From the NCBI GenBank assembly GCA_035544575.1, contig DATKEC010000127.1:1-37985 (forward strand): a stretch of 37,985 bases of DNA. Reading direction: 5' to 3'. The position numbers and the translations under genes were made by a program. Shown here piece after piece: positions 24,148 to 33,745 of the stretch. The DNA is from DATHWB01 sp035544575. GTDB lineage: Bacteria; Actinomycetota; Acidimicrobiia; Spongiisociales; ZC4RG35. The notes beneath the pieces are model-generated. The model made no database searches and was not told the DNA's origin. It worked only from the letters and a program-made list of their open reading frames with translations. How positions within the stretch are numbered: the stretch's first letter is position 1; each line of letters starts with the position of its first letter.

Positions 24148-24500
24148 TGCGTGAACTGATGCGGGAGCTGCTCTCGGCGAACCTGTTCGTCACCGGCATC
24201 ATCCTCACGCTGGCGTCGGTGGTGATCTTCTTCGGCTCGGTGTACTTGATCAATTACACCAACCTCGGCAACAAGCTGGCTTTCCTCGTCACCGGTGCCG
24301 GAATCTTCGGTTGGAACGCCATCGGATCCCTGCTCTTCGTGATCTACGCCCCCCGGGGTCCGCGGCCGGAGAACATCGAAGGCCTCAACGCGTTCGAGAT
24401 CCGCATCATCCCGATCGCCTACACGCTCATTTCGCTCATCCTCTTCGTCATGTTCCTCGTGGCGATGAACCAATACGAGGAGTCCCAGGAACGAGCCTGA
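24147..24500 (+). CDS. Small membrane protein, last gene of the bc-complex operon
   Basis: I do not recognise this 117-residue protein. It has three hydrophobic helices: LFVTGIILTLASVVIFFGSV, LAFLVTGAGIFGWNAIGSLL and YTLISLILFVMFLVAM. The loop between the second and third helix is charged (APRGPRPENIEGLNAFEIR). The start ATG overlaps the cytochrome c stop by one base. It may be a small accessory subunit of the complex. It ends three bases before the convergent rex gene. Confidence 0.72.
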   Translation: MRELMRELLSANLFVTGIILTLASVVIFFGSVYLINYTNLGNKLAFLVTGAGIFGWNAIGSLLFVIYAPRGPRPENIEGLNAFEIRIIPIAYTLISLILFVMFLVAMNQYEESQERA

Positions 24501-24503
24501 CCC

Positions 24504-25121
24504 TCAGCGCGACAGGTAGTAGGAGAGGATTCGGAACTCGGTGGAGAGGTCGACATTGCGGACCACCACCTCGGCAGGTACCCGGACGGTCACGCCGGCA
24601 AAGTTGAGGATGGCGCGGATCTGAGATGCCACCAGGGTCTCGGCGACCGTCTGGGCCGCGCCCACCGGAGTTGCGATCACGCCGATCTCATAAGGATCCG
24701 AAGCGGCGTCTTCGACGAGGTCTGAGATGTCACGGACCGCCATGCCCCCGATGAAGGCTCCGATTCTCCGCGGGTTCTTGTCATAGACCGCGGTGATGAC
24801 GAAGCCGGTGACTGCAAACCCCGCATAGCCCGCCAGGGCAGTTCCCAGGTTGCCGGCACCGACGAGGGCCACCCGTCTCGTGCGGTTCAGGCCCAGTGCC
24901 TTCTTGATGGCCGCCGCCAGCAGATCGATCTCGTACCCGACGCCTCTCGTCCCTGAGTATCGGAGGTGGGACAGATCCTTCCTCACCTGCACGGCTGAAC
25001 CGCCGGTGGCCGCCGCGATCTCTTCGGAACCCACGGTGCCCGACCGGATACCCACATCTTCGAGGTAACGCAGATACATGGGCAACCGGCGGACCGTCGC
25101 CGCAGGGATCCGATCGATCAT
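24504..25121 (-). CDS. rex: Redox-sensing transcriptional repressor Rex
   Basis: A 205-residue repressor that senses NADH/NAD+ and usually controls respiratory genes. The N-terminal winged helix has the Rex-specific PMYLRYLEDVG, GGSAVQVRKDLSHLRYSG and GTRGVGYEIDLL segments. The Rossmann domain has VALVGAGNLGTALAGYAGF with the GxGxxG NADH-binding motif and the VIATPVGAAQTVAETLV strand-helix unit. The C-terminal swapped helix (TEFRILSYYLS) is present, so the protein looks complete and functional. Its location between a bc-complex operon and the nuo genes fits a redox role, but I found no complete TTGTG-N8-CACAA-like operator in the adjacent intergenic regions, so targets remain unproven. Confidence 0.95.
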   Translation of the reverse strand: MIDRIPAATVRRLPMYLRYLEDVGIRSGTVGSEEIAAATGGSAVQVRKDLSHLRYSGTRGVGYEIDLLAAAIKKALGLNRTRRVALVGAGNLGTALAGYAGFAVTGFVITAVYDKNPRRIGAFIGGMAVRDISDLVEDAASDPYEIGVIATPVGAAQTVAETLVASQIRAILNFAGVTVRVPAEVVVRNVDLSTEFRILSYYLSR

Positions 25122-25219
25122 CGCGTCTCCGGCGCTGTGCTCCGAAGCGAGCCGAGCGTGGCGGGACGGCCCGTCGGGGGTGGGGACAGGACGAAGCCCG
25201 ATCGTGGGGGGTCCGACAT

Positions 25220-25271
25220 CGGTACGAAGGTACCGTCCGATTCTCGGATTCCCGACTCCAACTTCTAATCT
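25220..25271 (+). promoter_or_regulatory. Palindrome plus -10 box upstream of nuoA
   Basis: CGGTAC (25220-25225) pairs with GTACCG (25230-25235) around four bases, which could be an operator half-site pair for a dimeric regulator. The -10 box TAATCT (25266-25271) ends 8 bases before nuoA ATG 25280, so the nuo transcript may be leaderless. The palindrome is not the known Rex consensus. Confidence 0.45.
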
Positions 25272-25279
25272 CGGCCCGG

Positions 25280-25681
25280 ATGGAACTCGTCGACTACCTG
25301 CCCATCGCGGTCATGCTCGTGCTGGCCGGAGGTTTCGTCGTCGTCTCGCTCACGGTCTCGAAGCTGTTTTCTCCGTCGAATCCGTCCCCGGAGAAGACGG
25401 CCCCGTACGAGTCCGGCATCCTCCCCGAGTCCGAGCCATCGCAGCGTTTTCCCGTGAAGTTCTACATCGTGGCGATGCTGTTCGTGGTCTTCGACGTGGA
25501 GATCATCTTCTTGTTCGCCTGGGCGTCACGGTTCAACGACCTCGGCTGGTTCGGGATCGGCGCGGTGCTCATCTTCAGCTTCTTCGTCCTCGAGACCCTG
25601 GCCTACGTCTGGAAGCGCGGCGCCCTCGACTGGAATGTCCATCGGCGTTCCCGATACGCCCGCGACAAAGTCGCGTCATGA
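25280..25681 (+). CDS. nuoA: NADH-quinone oxidoreductase subunit A
   Basis: A 133-residue membrane subunit of complex I with three helices. Motifs typical of NuoA are PYESGILP (quinone-chamber loop), FPVKFYIVAMLFVVFDVEII (second helix with its conserved acidic residues) and the third helix ending LAYVWKRGALDW. The C-terminus has a short basic extension. The start lacks a Shine-Dalgarno but has a -10 box 8 bases upstream. The stop overlaps nuoB by ATGA. Confidence 0.96.
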   Translation: MELVDYLPIAVMLVLAGGFVVVSLTVSKLFSPSNPSPEKTAPYESGILPESEPSQRFPVKFYIVAMLFVVFDVEIIFLFAWASRFNDLGWFGIGAVLIFSFFVLETLAYVWKRGALDWNVHRRSRYARDKVAS

Positions 25682-26166
25682 CTGATGTGCCCCGGCCCCC
25701 CGGCATCCTGATGTCGACCGTGGAGACCGCCGCGCGGTGGGCGGCGACACGGTCGATGTTCCCGGCGACGTTTGGCTTGGCGTGTTGTGCCATCGAGATG
25801 ATGGCAACCGGCACCGCCCACTACGACCTGGCCCGATTCGGGATGGAGGTCTTCCGGGCGTCGCCCCGCCAGGCCGATCTCATGATCGTCGCCGGCCGCG
25901 TGAGCCAGAAGATGGCTCCTGTGCTGCGACAGGTCTATGACCAGATGCCCGATCCGAAATGGGTGATCTCGATGGGAGCGTGCGCATCAACCGGCGGCAT
26001 GTTCAACAACTATGCCCTCGTTCAAGGCGTCGACCAGGTGGTGCCCGTGGACATCTACGTCCCGGGTTGCCCGCCGGGGCCACAAAGTCTCATGCACGGA
26101 ATCCTCACGCTGCACGACAAGATCATGTCCGGGGAGATCCTCCGCAACGGAGCAGTCCCGGCATGA
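25678..26166 (+). CDS. nuoB: NADH-quinone oxidoreductase subunit B (cluster N2)
   Basis: A 162-residue peripheral-arm subunit that carries the last [4Fe-4S] cluster N2, the donor to quinone. The ligands are visible as the tandem Cys pair in GLACCAIEMM, the Cys in MGACASTGGMFNN and the Cys in YVPGCPPGPQ. The family stretch RASPRQADLMIVAGRVSQKM is intact. It overlaps nuoA and nuoC by ATGA on each side, so it is a translationally coupled member of the operon. Confidence 0.97.
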   Translation: MTDVPRPPGILMSTVETAARWAATRSMFPATFGLACCAIEMMATGTAHYDLARFGMEVFRASPRQADLMIVAGRVSQKMAPVLRQVYDQMPDPKWVISMGACASTGGMFNNYALVQGVDQVVPVDIYVPGCPPGPQSLMHGILTLHDKIMSGEILRNGAVPA

Positions 26167-26825
26167 CCGAGTCCAACCCCACCGATGGTCCTCGCCCCGC
26201 TCCCGAGGGCGTGACCTCCGGCGACGACACCCCGGGTGGAACCGACAACGCCACGGCGGCTTCGACGTTGGCTCCGGCCGCGCATCCCGGCGACGACATC
26301 CTCGGTGCCTCTGATGAAGCCCCGGCGCCGTTGCCCCGCCGTGGCCTGCCCGAGAACCAGGTGTTGGCAGGCCTGATCGAGTCCTTCGATGACGCCGAGT
26401 GGTTCCTGTCGGCGGGCCAGGACGTCGTACGCGTGGCCCCCGAGCAGTTCGGCGAGTTCGGTGCCGCCGCCAAGTCGGCCGGCTTCGAAGTTTGCGCCGA
26501 TGTCACCGTGGTCGACTGGTACCGAAAGCGACGGACGCGCTTCGATGTCGTCGCCAATCTGCTGTCACTCCAGCACGTGCTGCGGCTCCGAGTCATCGCC
26601 GAGGTGGGCGGCGAGGCTCCGGCCATCCCGTCTCTCACGCCCATCTGGCCCGGTGCGGGATTCGCCGAGCGCGAGGCGTATGACATGTTCGGGATCGCCT
26701 TCGACGGTCACCCGGATCTCACTCGCATCCTGATGCCAGACGACTGGGTCGGCTACCCGCTCCGCAAGGACTTCGCCGTGGGTTCGGTGCCCGTTCAGTT
26801 CAAAGACTCGCACAAGGTCACCTGA
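26163..26825 (+). CDS. nuoC: NADH-quinone oxidoreductase subunit C
   Basis: A 220-residue subunit of the complex I connecting module. The first 55 or so residues are a Pro/Ala/Asp/Gly-rich extension without counterpart in E. coli. The conserved core follows: DVTVVDWYRKRRTRFDVVAN, SLTPIWPGAGFAEREAYDMF (NuoC signature), DGHPDLTRILMPDDW and GYPLRKDF. It is separated from nuoD by seven bases with an AGAA-type weak ribosome site, and overlaps nuoB by ATGA. Confidence 0.96.
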   Translation: MTESNPTDGPRPAPEGVTSGDDTPGGTDNATAASTLAPAAHPGDDILGASDEAPAPLPRRGLPENQVLAGLIESFDDAEWFLSAGQDVVRVAPEQFGEFGAAAKSAGFEVCADVTVVDWYRKRRTRFDVVANLLSLQHVLRLRVIAEVGGEAPAIPSLTPIWPGAGFAEREAYDMFGIAFDGHPDLTRILMPDDWVGYPLRKDFAVGSVPVQFKDSHKVT

Positions 26826-26832
26826 GAACCCC

Positions 26833-28206
26833 ATGACTGACATCACCACGTCCGGAGACGAGACCGAGACCGTCGACATGTGGGTGTCCGGGACCGAAGA
26901 GCCGGAGCCGCGTGAGTGGCAGATCGCGTCGACCGACGAGGGTGCGCAGAAGATGAGGCTCAACGAGTCCGAGTCGCGCATGCGCGAGCAGCTCGGCACC
27001 GTCGTCGACGACGACTTCCTCTTCGAATCCGACGTGGCAGACGACGAACGGATGCTCATCAACATGGGTCCCCAGCACCCGTCGACTCACGGCGTCCTGC
27101 GCCTTCAGCTCGAGCTCGAGGGTGAGATCGTGCGCCGCACCAAGCCGATCATCGGTTACCTGCACACCGGGATGGAGAAGACCGCCGAGGTCCTCACGTT
27201 CCTGCAGGGACCCACCAATGTCACCCGGATGGACTACCTCGCCCCGTTCCACAACGAGTTGTGCTACTCGATGGCGGTGGAGCGGCTTCTCGCCGTGGAG
27301 GTGCCCGAACGCGCTCAGGTGATGAGAGTCCTGCTGTCCGAGCTCAACCGCATCTCGTCACATCTCGTCGCACTCGCCACGAACGGCATGGACATCGGCG
27401 CGCTGTCGATGATGATCTACGGCTTCCGCGAGCGCGAGCAGATCCTGGCGTTCTTCGAGAAGACCACCGGCCTGCGTATGAATCACAACTTCATCCGTCC
27501 CGGGGGCGTGGCCGCCGATCTGCCGCCCGGATGGCGCCATGATGTCCAGGAGATCTTGGACACGCTCCCCGGTCGCCTCGATGAGTACGACGACCTGCTC
27601 CAGCACAACCCGATATGGGTGGAGCGGACCCAGGGCGTCGGCATGATCTCGGCCGAAGAGTGTCTGGCGTACGGGATCACCGGACCCACGTTGCGGTCGA
27701 CGGGCGTGGCCTGGGACCTGCGCAAGGCGTTCCCGTACTCCGGCATCGAGACATACGAATTCGATGTCCCGGTCGGTTCGAACGGGGACGTCTACGACCG
27801 CTACCGGGTGCGTGTCGACGAGATCGTCGAGTCGATGAAGATCGTCGAACAGGCGATGGATCGCATGCCCAAGGGCGACTACCGGGTGGACGACCGCAAG
27901 ATCACGCCGCCGCCCCGGGCCCGCATCGACGAGTCGATGGAGGCGCTGATCCACCACTTCAAGATCTTCACCGAGGGCTTCACGGTCCCACCCGGCGAAA
28001 CGTACGTGGCGGTCGAATCTCCTCGCGGGGAGCTCGGTTGCTACATCGTCTCCGAAGGCGGTGGTAAGCCATGGCGGATGCACACCAGGGCCCCGTCCTT
28101 CTACAACCTCCAGGCGCTGCCGATCATGATGGCCGACACCCTGGTCGCAGACACCGTCGCCACCATCGCGTCCCTCGACCCCGTGATGGGCGACGTCGAC
28201 CGCTGA
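26833..28206 (+). CDS. nuoD: NADH-quinone oxidoreductase subunit D
   Basis: A 457-residue subunit that forms the quinone-binding site with NuoB. Core motifs are INMGPQHPSTHGVLRL, GYLHTGMEK, the FLQGPTNVTRMDYLAPFHNE stretch, and the C-terminal VESPRGELGCYIVS and RAPSFYNLQALP. The catalytic quinone-site His (QHPSTHG) is present. An N-terminal extension of about 60 charged residues precedes the core. It is the last gene of the first nuo block; an opposite-strand gene follows 24 bases later, so nuoE does not follow directly as in most operons. Confidence 0.97.
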   Translation: MTDITTSGDETETVDMWVSGTEEPEPREWQIASTDEGAQKMRLNESESRMREQLGTVVDDDFLFESDVADDERMLINMGPQHPSTHGVLRLQLELEGEIVRRTKPIIGYLHTGMEKTAEVLTFLQGPTNVTRMDYLAPFHNELCYSMAVERLLAVEVPERAQVMRVLLSELNRISSHLVALATNGMDIGALSMMIYGFREREQILAFFEKTTGLRMNHNFIRPGGVAADLPPGWRHDVQEILDTLPGRLDEYDDLLQHNPIWVERTQGVGMISAEECLAYGITGPTLRSTGVAWDLRKAFPYSGIETYEFDVPVGSNGDVYDRYRVRVDEIVESMKIVEQAMDRMPKGDYRVDDRKITPPPRARIDESMEALIHHFKIFTEGFTVPPGETYVAVESPRGELGCYIVSEGGGKPWRMHTRAPSFYNLQALPIMMADTLVADTVATIASLDPVMGDVDR

Positions 28207-28230
28207 CCGATCAGTGCCGTGGGAGGTCGA

Positions 28231-29784
28231 TCACGTCGTCGAGTCCTCCAGCACGGCCATCGCCGCGTTGCGGCCGTTGATGCCGATGACACTGCCGCCC
28301 GGGTGAGTGCCGGCTCCACACAGATACACGCCACCGAGGCCGGTCCGGTAGCCGAGTCGGTTCTCCCACATGTATTGGGGGAGTATCTCACCGTGGAAGA
28401 TGTGGCCGCCGGTGAGTCCGATCGAGCTTTCGATGTCGGGCGGGCCCTGGACGTGGACTGCTTCGACGAGGTCGCCGAAACCGGGCGCGTAGCGCTCGAT
28501 CGAGCGGGTGACGACCTGGCCCACCTCCCTGCGGTGTTCGTCCCAGCTACCGCCATCGGCCCAGGCGTAAGGGCCGTACTGGCAAAAGGCGGACAGCACG
28601 TGTTTGCCCTCCGGTGCGATCGACGGGTCGTAGGGAGTCTGGAAATACAGCTCGCACCAGATCTCGTCGGTGATCGTTCCGGCTCGCGCCGCCAGGTAAG
28701 ACTGGTGCATCGCGTCCGCGCTCGTCACGATCTCCACCTGGGCCCTGGTGGCGTGGGCGGCTCCGAAATCGGGGAGCTCCGAGAGCGCGAACGTGACCTT
28801 CACCGTGGCGCTCTCGATCGGCGTGCGGGCGACACGGGCGGCGAAGCCGGGGTCGCCGATCATCGACGCGGTTCGTACCGGGTCGGCGTTGGCGACGACG
28901 ACCGTGGCTTCGACGAGGTCGCCGTTGGCGAGGACGACTCCCGATCCGGGAACGATCCGCACAACCTCGACCTCCGTGGCGATGACGGCGCCGGCTTCCT
29001 CTGCGGCCTTCGCCAGCACCACCGAAACCGCTCCCATCCCCCCCATCACGAATCCCCACTCGCCCGCGATCCCTTCCTGACGGCCCGAGGCGTGGTGAAA
29101 GTCGACGAAGGCGGTGCCAGGGTCGAGCACCGACGCGTTCGTTCCGATGATCCCCTGGCCGCAGTACGCGGCCACCATCCTCTCGTCGGTGAAGAAGCGT
29201 CTGAGGTTGTCCACCTGGGAGTCGGTGAACATCGTGGCCAGCGCCACCTCGTCGCCGCCGAGGCGCCGTTCGACCTCTGCCCGGGTGGGTTGGAGGTCGA
29301 GCCAAAGGTCGGTGTCGTCGGCCGGGCGGAGAGCGTCGCGGATGCGGTCGAAGAGCGCGTTGCGGGCCACCCATCCGTCGACCTGGTCCGGGGCGAAGGC
29401 CCGGATCGAGTCATGTGTCCTCGCATCGTCGTTCCAGACGGTGAGGGCTGCGCCGTCGGGGAACGGGACGAAGTAGGTGGGGTCGCCCATCACGATCTCG
29501 AGTCCGCGGGACCTCAGATCGAGCTCGTCGATCACGCGATCGTGGAACAGGCCGGCGAGGTAGGCGCACGGCGAGATGATGTAGCCGGGCCACATCTCCT
29601 CGAGCGTGGCGGCGCCCCCGATGCGGTCCCGCTGCTCCACGACCAGCACGGAACGGCCAGAGCGAGCGAGGTAGGCGGCAGCTGTGAGCCCGTTGTGGCC
29701 GGCGCCGACGACGACCACGTCCCATCGGCGCTGGGCGATGGTCTGGTCGGCGGTCCGGAACAGTTCGGACAGTGGGGGTTTCAT
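28231..29784 (-). CDS. FAD-dependent oxidoreductase of the PYROXD2/phytoene desaturase-like family
   Basis: A 517-residue flavoprotein. The FAD-binding Rossmann motif is DVVVVGAGHNGLTAAAYLAR (GxGxxG near residue 26), followed by VVEQRDRIGGAA. The C-terminus has GGHIFHGEILPQYMWE and GVYLCGAGTHPGGSVIGING, characteristic of the PYROXD2 (CrtI-like) group. Carotenoid desaturases are related, but no carotenoid genes are near, so the substrate is unknown. It is the last gene of a minus-strand operon and overlaps the LLM oxidoreductase gene by ATGA. The start is chosen at ATG 29784; the longer open frame upstream is out-of-frame sequence of the LLM gene. Confidence 0.9.
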   Translation of the reverse strand: MKPPLSELFRTADQTIAQRRWDVVVVGAGHNGLTAAAYLARSGRSVLVVEQRDRIGGAATLEEMWPGYIISPCAYLAGLFHDRVIDELDLRSRGLEIVMGDPTYFVPFPDGAALTVWNDDARTHDSIRAFAPDQVDGWVARNALFDRIRDALRPADDTDLWLDLQPTRAEVERRLGGDEVALATMFTDSQVDNLRRFFTDERMVAAYCGQGIIGTNASVLDPGTAFVDFHHASGRQEGIAGEWGFVMGGMGAVSVVLAKAAEEAGAVIATEVEVVRIVPGSGVVLANGDLVEATVVVANADPVRTASMIGDPGFAARVARTPIESATVKVTFALSELPDFGAAHATRAQVEIVTSADAMHQSYLAARAGTITDEIWCELYFQTPYDPSIAPEGKHVLSAFCQYGPYAWADGGSWDEHRREVGQVVTRSIERYAPGFGDLVEAVHVQGPPDIESSIGLTGGHIFHGEILPQYMWENRLGYRTGLGGVYLCGAGTHPGGSVIGINGRNAAMAVLEDSTT

Positions 29785-30662
29785 GCGCGGAAGGCAGCCA
29801 GGACTGCGGCCATGATGCCGATCGAGGTTTCGTCGATGGGGTCGAGCACGAGCTGCACGCCGTCGATACCCGCCGCCTGCACCTGGTGGAGTGCCTCGAC
29901 CATCTCGTCCACGCCGCCGCTGATCGGGTTCGTCGAGAGACGTCGTCGGCCACCGCCCTCCAGGCCGAACAACAGCGCCACGGTCTTCTCGAGAGTGGCA
30001 GGGTCGCGTAATGCCAATAGGCACGCGTGATCGATTTCCGAGAGCAGGGCCGGCAACCTGGCGGGGTCGTTGCCGAAGTCGACGAACCACGAATTCCATG
30101 ACGCCACATGCGGGAGAGCGATCGACAGCATGCGGGGACTGTTCGACCCGATCATCAGTGGAGGACCGCCGGCTCGCGCCGCGGGCGGGAGCAGCTGACA
30201 GTCGACCAGGTCGTAGAACGAACCGTGCCAGGTGACTGTCTCCCCGGCGAGCAGACGCCGGATGATCTCGAAGCCCTCTTCGAACCGGGCCACTCGCCGC
30301 TCGTACGGGAGGCCGAACGCATCGAACTCCAGCTCGTTCCATCCTGCGCCGAGGCCGAGCACCAGTCGCCCGCCGCTGATCTCGTCGATCGTCGCCGCCT
30401 GCTTGGCGAGGATCGCCGGCTCATGGAAGGGCTGGGCGGCCACCAGCGGACCGAGTTCGACGCGGTCGGTCACTGCGGCAATCGCCGCGAGCTGGGTGAA
30501 TGCCTCCCACGGACCCTTGCGCACGCCGCCTTCGTCGTACAGCAGGTGGTCGCCGACCCATATCGAATCGAATCCCGAGTCCTCGATCTGGCGAGCCATG
30601 CGCTCGATCTCGGGCCAGCGCACGATCCTCTCCACTTCGGGAAGCTGTACGCCGACTTTCAT
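29781..30662 (-). CDS. LLM-class (luciferase-like) oxidoreductase, probably F420-dependent
   Basis: A 293-residue TIM-barrel flavin/F420 enzyme. Motifs are MKVGVQLPEVE at the N-terminus, FDSIWVGDHLLYD, AAVTDRVELGPLVAAQPFHE, LAKQAATIDEISGGRLVLGL and GAGWNELEFDAFG, all typical of the LLM group. Actinobacterial members with this pattern mostly use coenzyme F420, but the sequence does not prove it. An AGGAGAG ribosome site lies just upstream of the ATG. It is the middle gene of a coupled three-gene operon (ATGA overlaps on both sides). The substrate is unknown. Confidence 0.9.
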   Translation of the reverse strand: MKVGVQLPEVERIVRWPEIERMARQIEDSGFDSIWVGDHLLYDEGGVRKGPWEAFTQLAAIAAVTDRVELGPLVAAQPFHEPAILAKQAATIDEISGGRLVLGLGAGWNELEFDAFGLPYERRVARFEEGFEIIRRLLAGETVTWHGSFYDLVDCQLLPPAARAGGPPLMIGSNSPRMLSIALPHVASWNSWFVDFGNDPARLPALLSEIDHACLLALRDPATLEKTVALLFGLEGGGRRRLSTNPISGGVDEMVEALHQVQAAGIDGVQLVLDPIDETSIGIMAAVLAAFRA

Positions 30663-31462
30663 CGAACTCTCCTGTGACTCTCCACCCATGCGTCGCTCTT
30701 CTCCCACAACTGGCGTGCGGCATCCTCGTCGAGGGCGTCCGAACTCGGCGACTGGAGCGTCCGCCTGGCGTAGTACCCGCCAGATTCGAGGCCGGCTGCG
30801 GTTGCCGCCCACATCGGTGTATCGGCACCCTCCTCGGATGTCGCCATCCGCCGGGTGAGGAGGGGCCGCACCGGCCAGGGAATCCGGCGCCAGATGTCGG
30901 TGGCGGTCATTCCCGGGTGGACGATGTGTGTCTTGAACCCGAAACGCCTCGACATCTCACGTCCGGCCAGGACGTTGGCCAGCTTCGAGTCCCGATACTC
31001 GCGGAACCCGGTGAGGCTGGGTGTCCGCCGTTGCACCTTCGCGAGGTCCAGTCCCTTGGAGTCGTGATGGGCGTTGGATGACACGACGACCACGCGGTCG
31101 GTGATGCGGTCGGCGAGCTCGGTGACGAGCAGGTGATGGGCGAGGTGGTTGATCCCGAAGTGGATCTCGAAGCCGTCGTCGGTGATGCCTCGCTGCCCGC
31201 CCACGCCGGCATTGGCGATCAGGACGTCGACTGGGTCTGCCGTCGTGAGGGCGGATACGACTGCCGCGACCTGTCCCAGCGAACCCAGATCGCATTCCAC
31301 GAGCGCGGCCCGGACGCCTCGGGTCTGGAGGTCCGCCAGCACCGGGGCGTGGCGGGACCGGTCACGACCGATGATGGTGATGTGCGAGAAGGCCGTCGCC
31401 AGCCCGACCACGGCGGCGCGGCCGATTCCGGCACTGGCACCGGTGATGACGAGGTGGGCCAC
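30659..31462 (-). CDS. Short-chain dehydrogenase/reductase (retinol dehydrogenase-like)
   Basis: A 267-residue SDR enzyme. The NAD(P)-binding TGASAGIGRAA motif, NAGVGG (NAG), the catalytic serine in RVVVVSSNAH and the YRDSK motif (Tyr and Lys) are all present. The ordering and the HPGMTATDIW stretch point to the retinol/protochlorophyllide-like SDR subgroup. It is the first gene of a three-gene operon with the LLM oxidoreductase and the PYROXD2-like protein, so the three probably act in one oxidative pathway on a lipophilic substrate. The start is GTG 31462; a TAGATT -10 box lies 6 bases upstream, suggesting a leaderless message. Confidence 0.93.
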   Translation of the reverse strand: MAHLVITGASAGIGRAAVVGLATAFSHITIIGRDRSRHAPVLADLQTRGVRAALVECDLGSLGQVAAVVSALTTADPVDVLIANAGVGGQRGITDDGFEIHFGINHLAHHLLVTELADRITDRVVVVSSNAHHDSKGLDLAKVQRRTPSLTGFREYRDSKLANVLAGREMSRRFGFKTHIVHPGMTATDIWRRIPWPVRPLLTRRMATSEEGADTPMWAATAAGLESGGYYARRTLQSPSSDALDEDAARQLWEKSDAWVESHRRVR

Positions 31463-31468
31463 GCCGCG

Positions 31469-31474
31469 AATCTA
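31469..31474 (-). promoter_or_regulatory. -10 box TAGATT (minus strand) for the SDR operon
   Basis: On the minus strand TAGATT ends 6 bases before GTG 31462. Confidence 0.45.
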
Positions 31475-31496
31475 GGCGTCGAACGAAGCTCACCAA

Positions 31497-32957
<1,461 letters not shown>

Positions 32958-32990
32958 GAAAAATTCCTGGATCACGGGGACGGACGGTGT

Positions 32991-33008
32991 TCAGGAGAGT
33001 CGGCGCAT
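32991..33008 (-). promoter_or_regulatory. Candidate leader ORF (MRRLS) before the ABC-F gene
   Basis: A minus-strand ATG with GAGGAA in front encodes five residues, MRRLS, and stops 33 bases before the ABC-F start. Short leader peptides before ABC-F resistance genes often act in ribosome-mediated attenuation. A TAGCGT -10 candidate lies at 33039-33034. No clear alternative hairpins were worked out. Confidence 0.35.
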
Positions 33009-33112
33009 CGATTCCTCGGGGTCGGCGGAGACAACGCTACCGAAACTGGCGTGAGGGTCGTCGGCGCTTTTCGTCCCCTTGGCTCGGGTTCGGCGGGGCC
33101 GGAGCGAACCCC

Positions 33113-33118
33113 TAGCAT
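33113..33118 (+). promoter_or_regulatory. -10 box TAGCAT upstream of nuoE
   Basis: TAGCAT ends 9 bases before ATG 33128. It gives the second nuo block its own promoter, separate from nuoABCD. Confidence 0.45.
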
Positions 33119-33127
33119 CGCTTGACG

Positions 33128-33745
33128 ATGAGCAGCTGGCCTGAAGTGACCCAGGAGCGCGCCCGACGGATCATCGCCCGGTACCCCGAGGCACGTTCTG
33201 CGGTGATGCCGCTGCTGTATCTGGCGATGCGCGAGGACGGCTGGCTCACCGAAGAGGGCATGACCGAGGTGGCCGCATGGACCGACCTCACTCCGGCTCA
33301 GGTCCAGGCGGTGGCATCGTTCTACACCATGTACAAGCGGCAGCCCACCGGCAGGTATCTCGTGTCTGTATGCACATCGATCTCGTGCATGCTGCTGGGC
33401 TCCGACGACGTGCTCCACGCAGTCGAGGACGAGTCCGGTCTGCCGCACGGCGAGACCGACGATGCCGGCCTGCTGTCGGTGGAGCACGCCGAGTGCATCG
33501 GTGCCTGTGGCGGCGCCCCCGCCGTGCAGGTGAACTACGAACTGATCGAAGGGGTCACCCCTGACAAAGCCCGGGCGCTGGTCGACTGGCTGACCAAGGC
33601 CCAGCCCGACTCGGTCAACGGCGACGAGATGCAGCAGCTCTTCGGCGGGATCACGAGCTTCGACTGGGCGGTGGCCGAGTCCGATTCCGCCCTCGGGCCG
33701 TATCCGGCGTTCGGACCATTCGGAACGGTTGAGGAGAACCGGTGA
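33128..33745 (+). CDS. nuoE: NADH-quinone oxidoreductase subunit E (cluster N1a)
   Basis: A 205-residue thioredoxin-fold subunit with a [2Fe-2S] cluster. The ligands are C82 and C87 (VCTSISCMLLG) and C123 and C127 (AECIGACGGAP). The N-terminal helical part (LTPAQVQAVASFYTMYKRQP) is typical. The C-terminus is extended by about 50 residues beyond the core. The start may be ATG 33128 or TTG 33122; the ATG is preferred. It overlaps nuoF by GTGA. Confidence 0.96.
   Translation: MSSWPEVTQERARRIIARYPEARSAVMPLLYLAMREDGWLTEEGMTEVAAWTDLTPAQVQAVASFYTMYKRQPTGRYLVSVCTSISCMLLGSDDVLHAVEDESGLPHGETDDAGLLSVEHAECIGACGGAPAVQVNYELIEGVTPDKARALVDWLTKAQPDSVNGDEMQQLFGGITSFDWAVAESDSALGPYPAFGPFGTVEENR

Noticed and set aside
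28219..30030. 603-codon open frame on the plus strand
   Set aside because: It is antisense to the PYROXD2-like gene, has the composition of a GC-rich mirror frame (Asp/Arg/His/Val rich without motifs) and no ribosome site.
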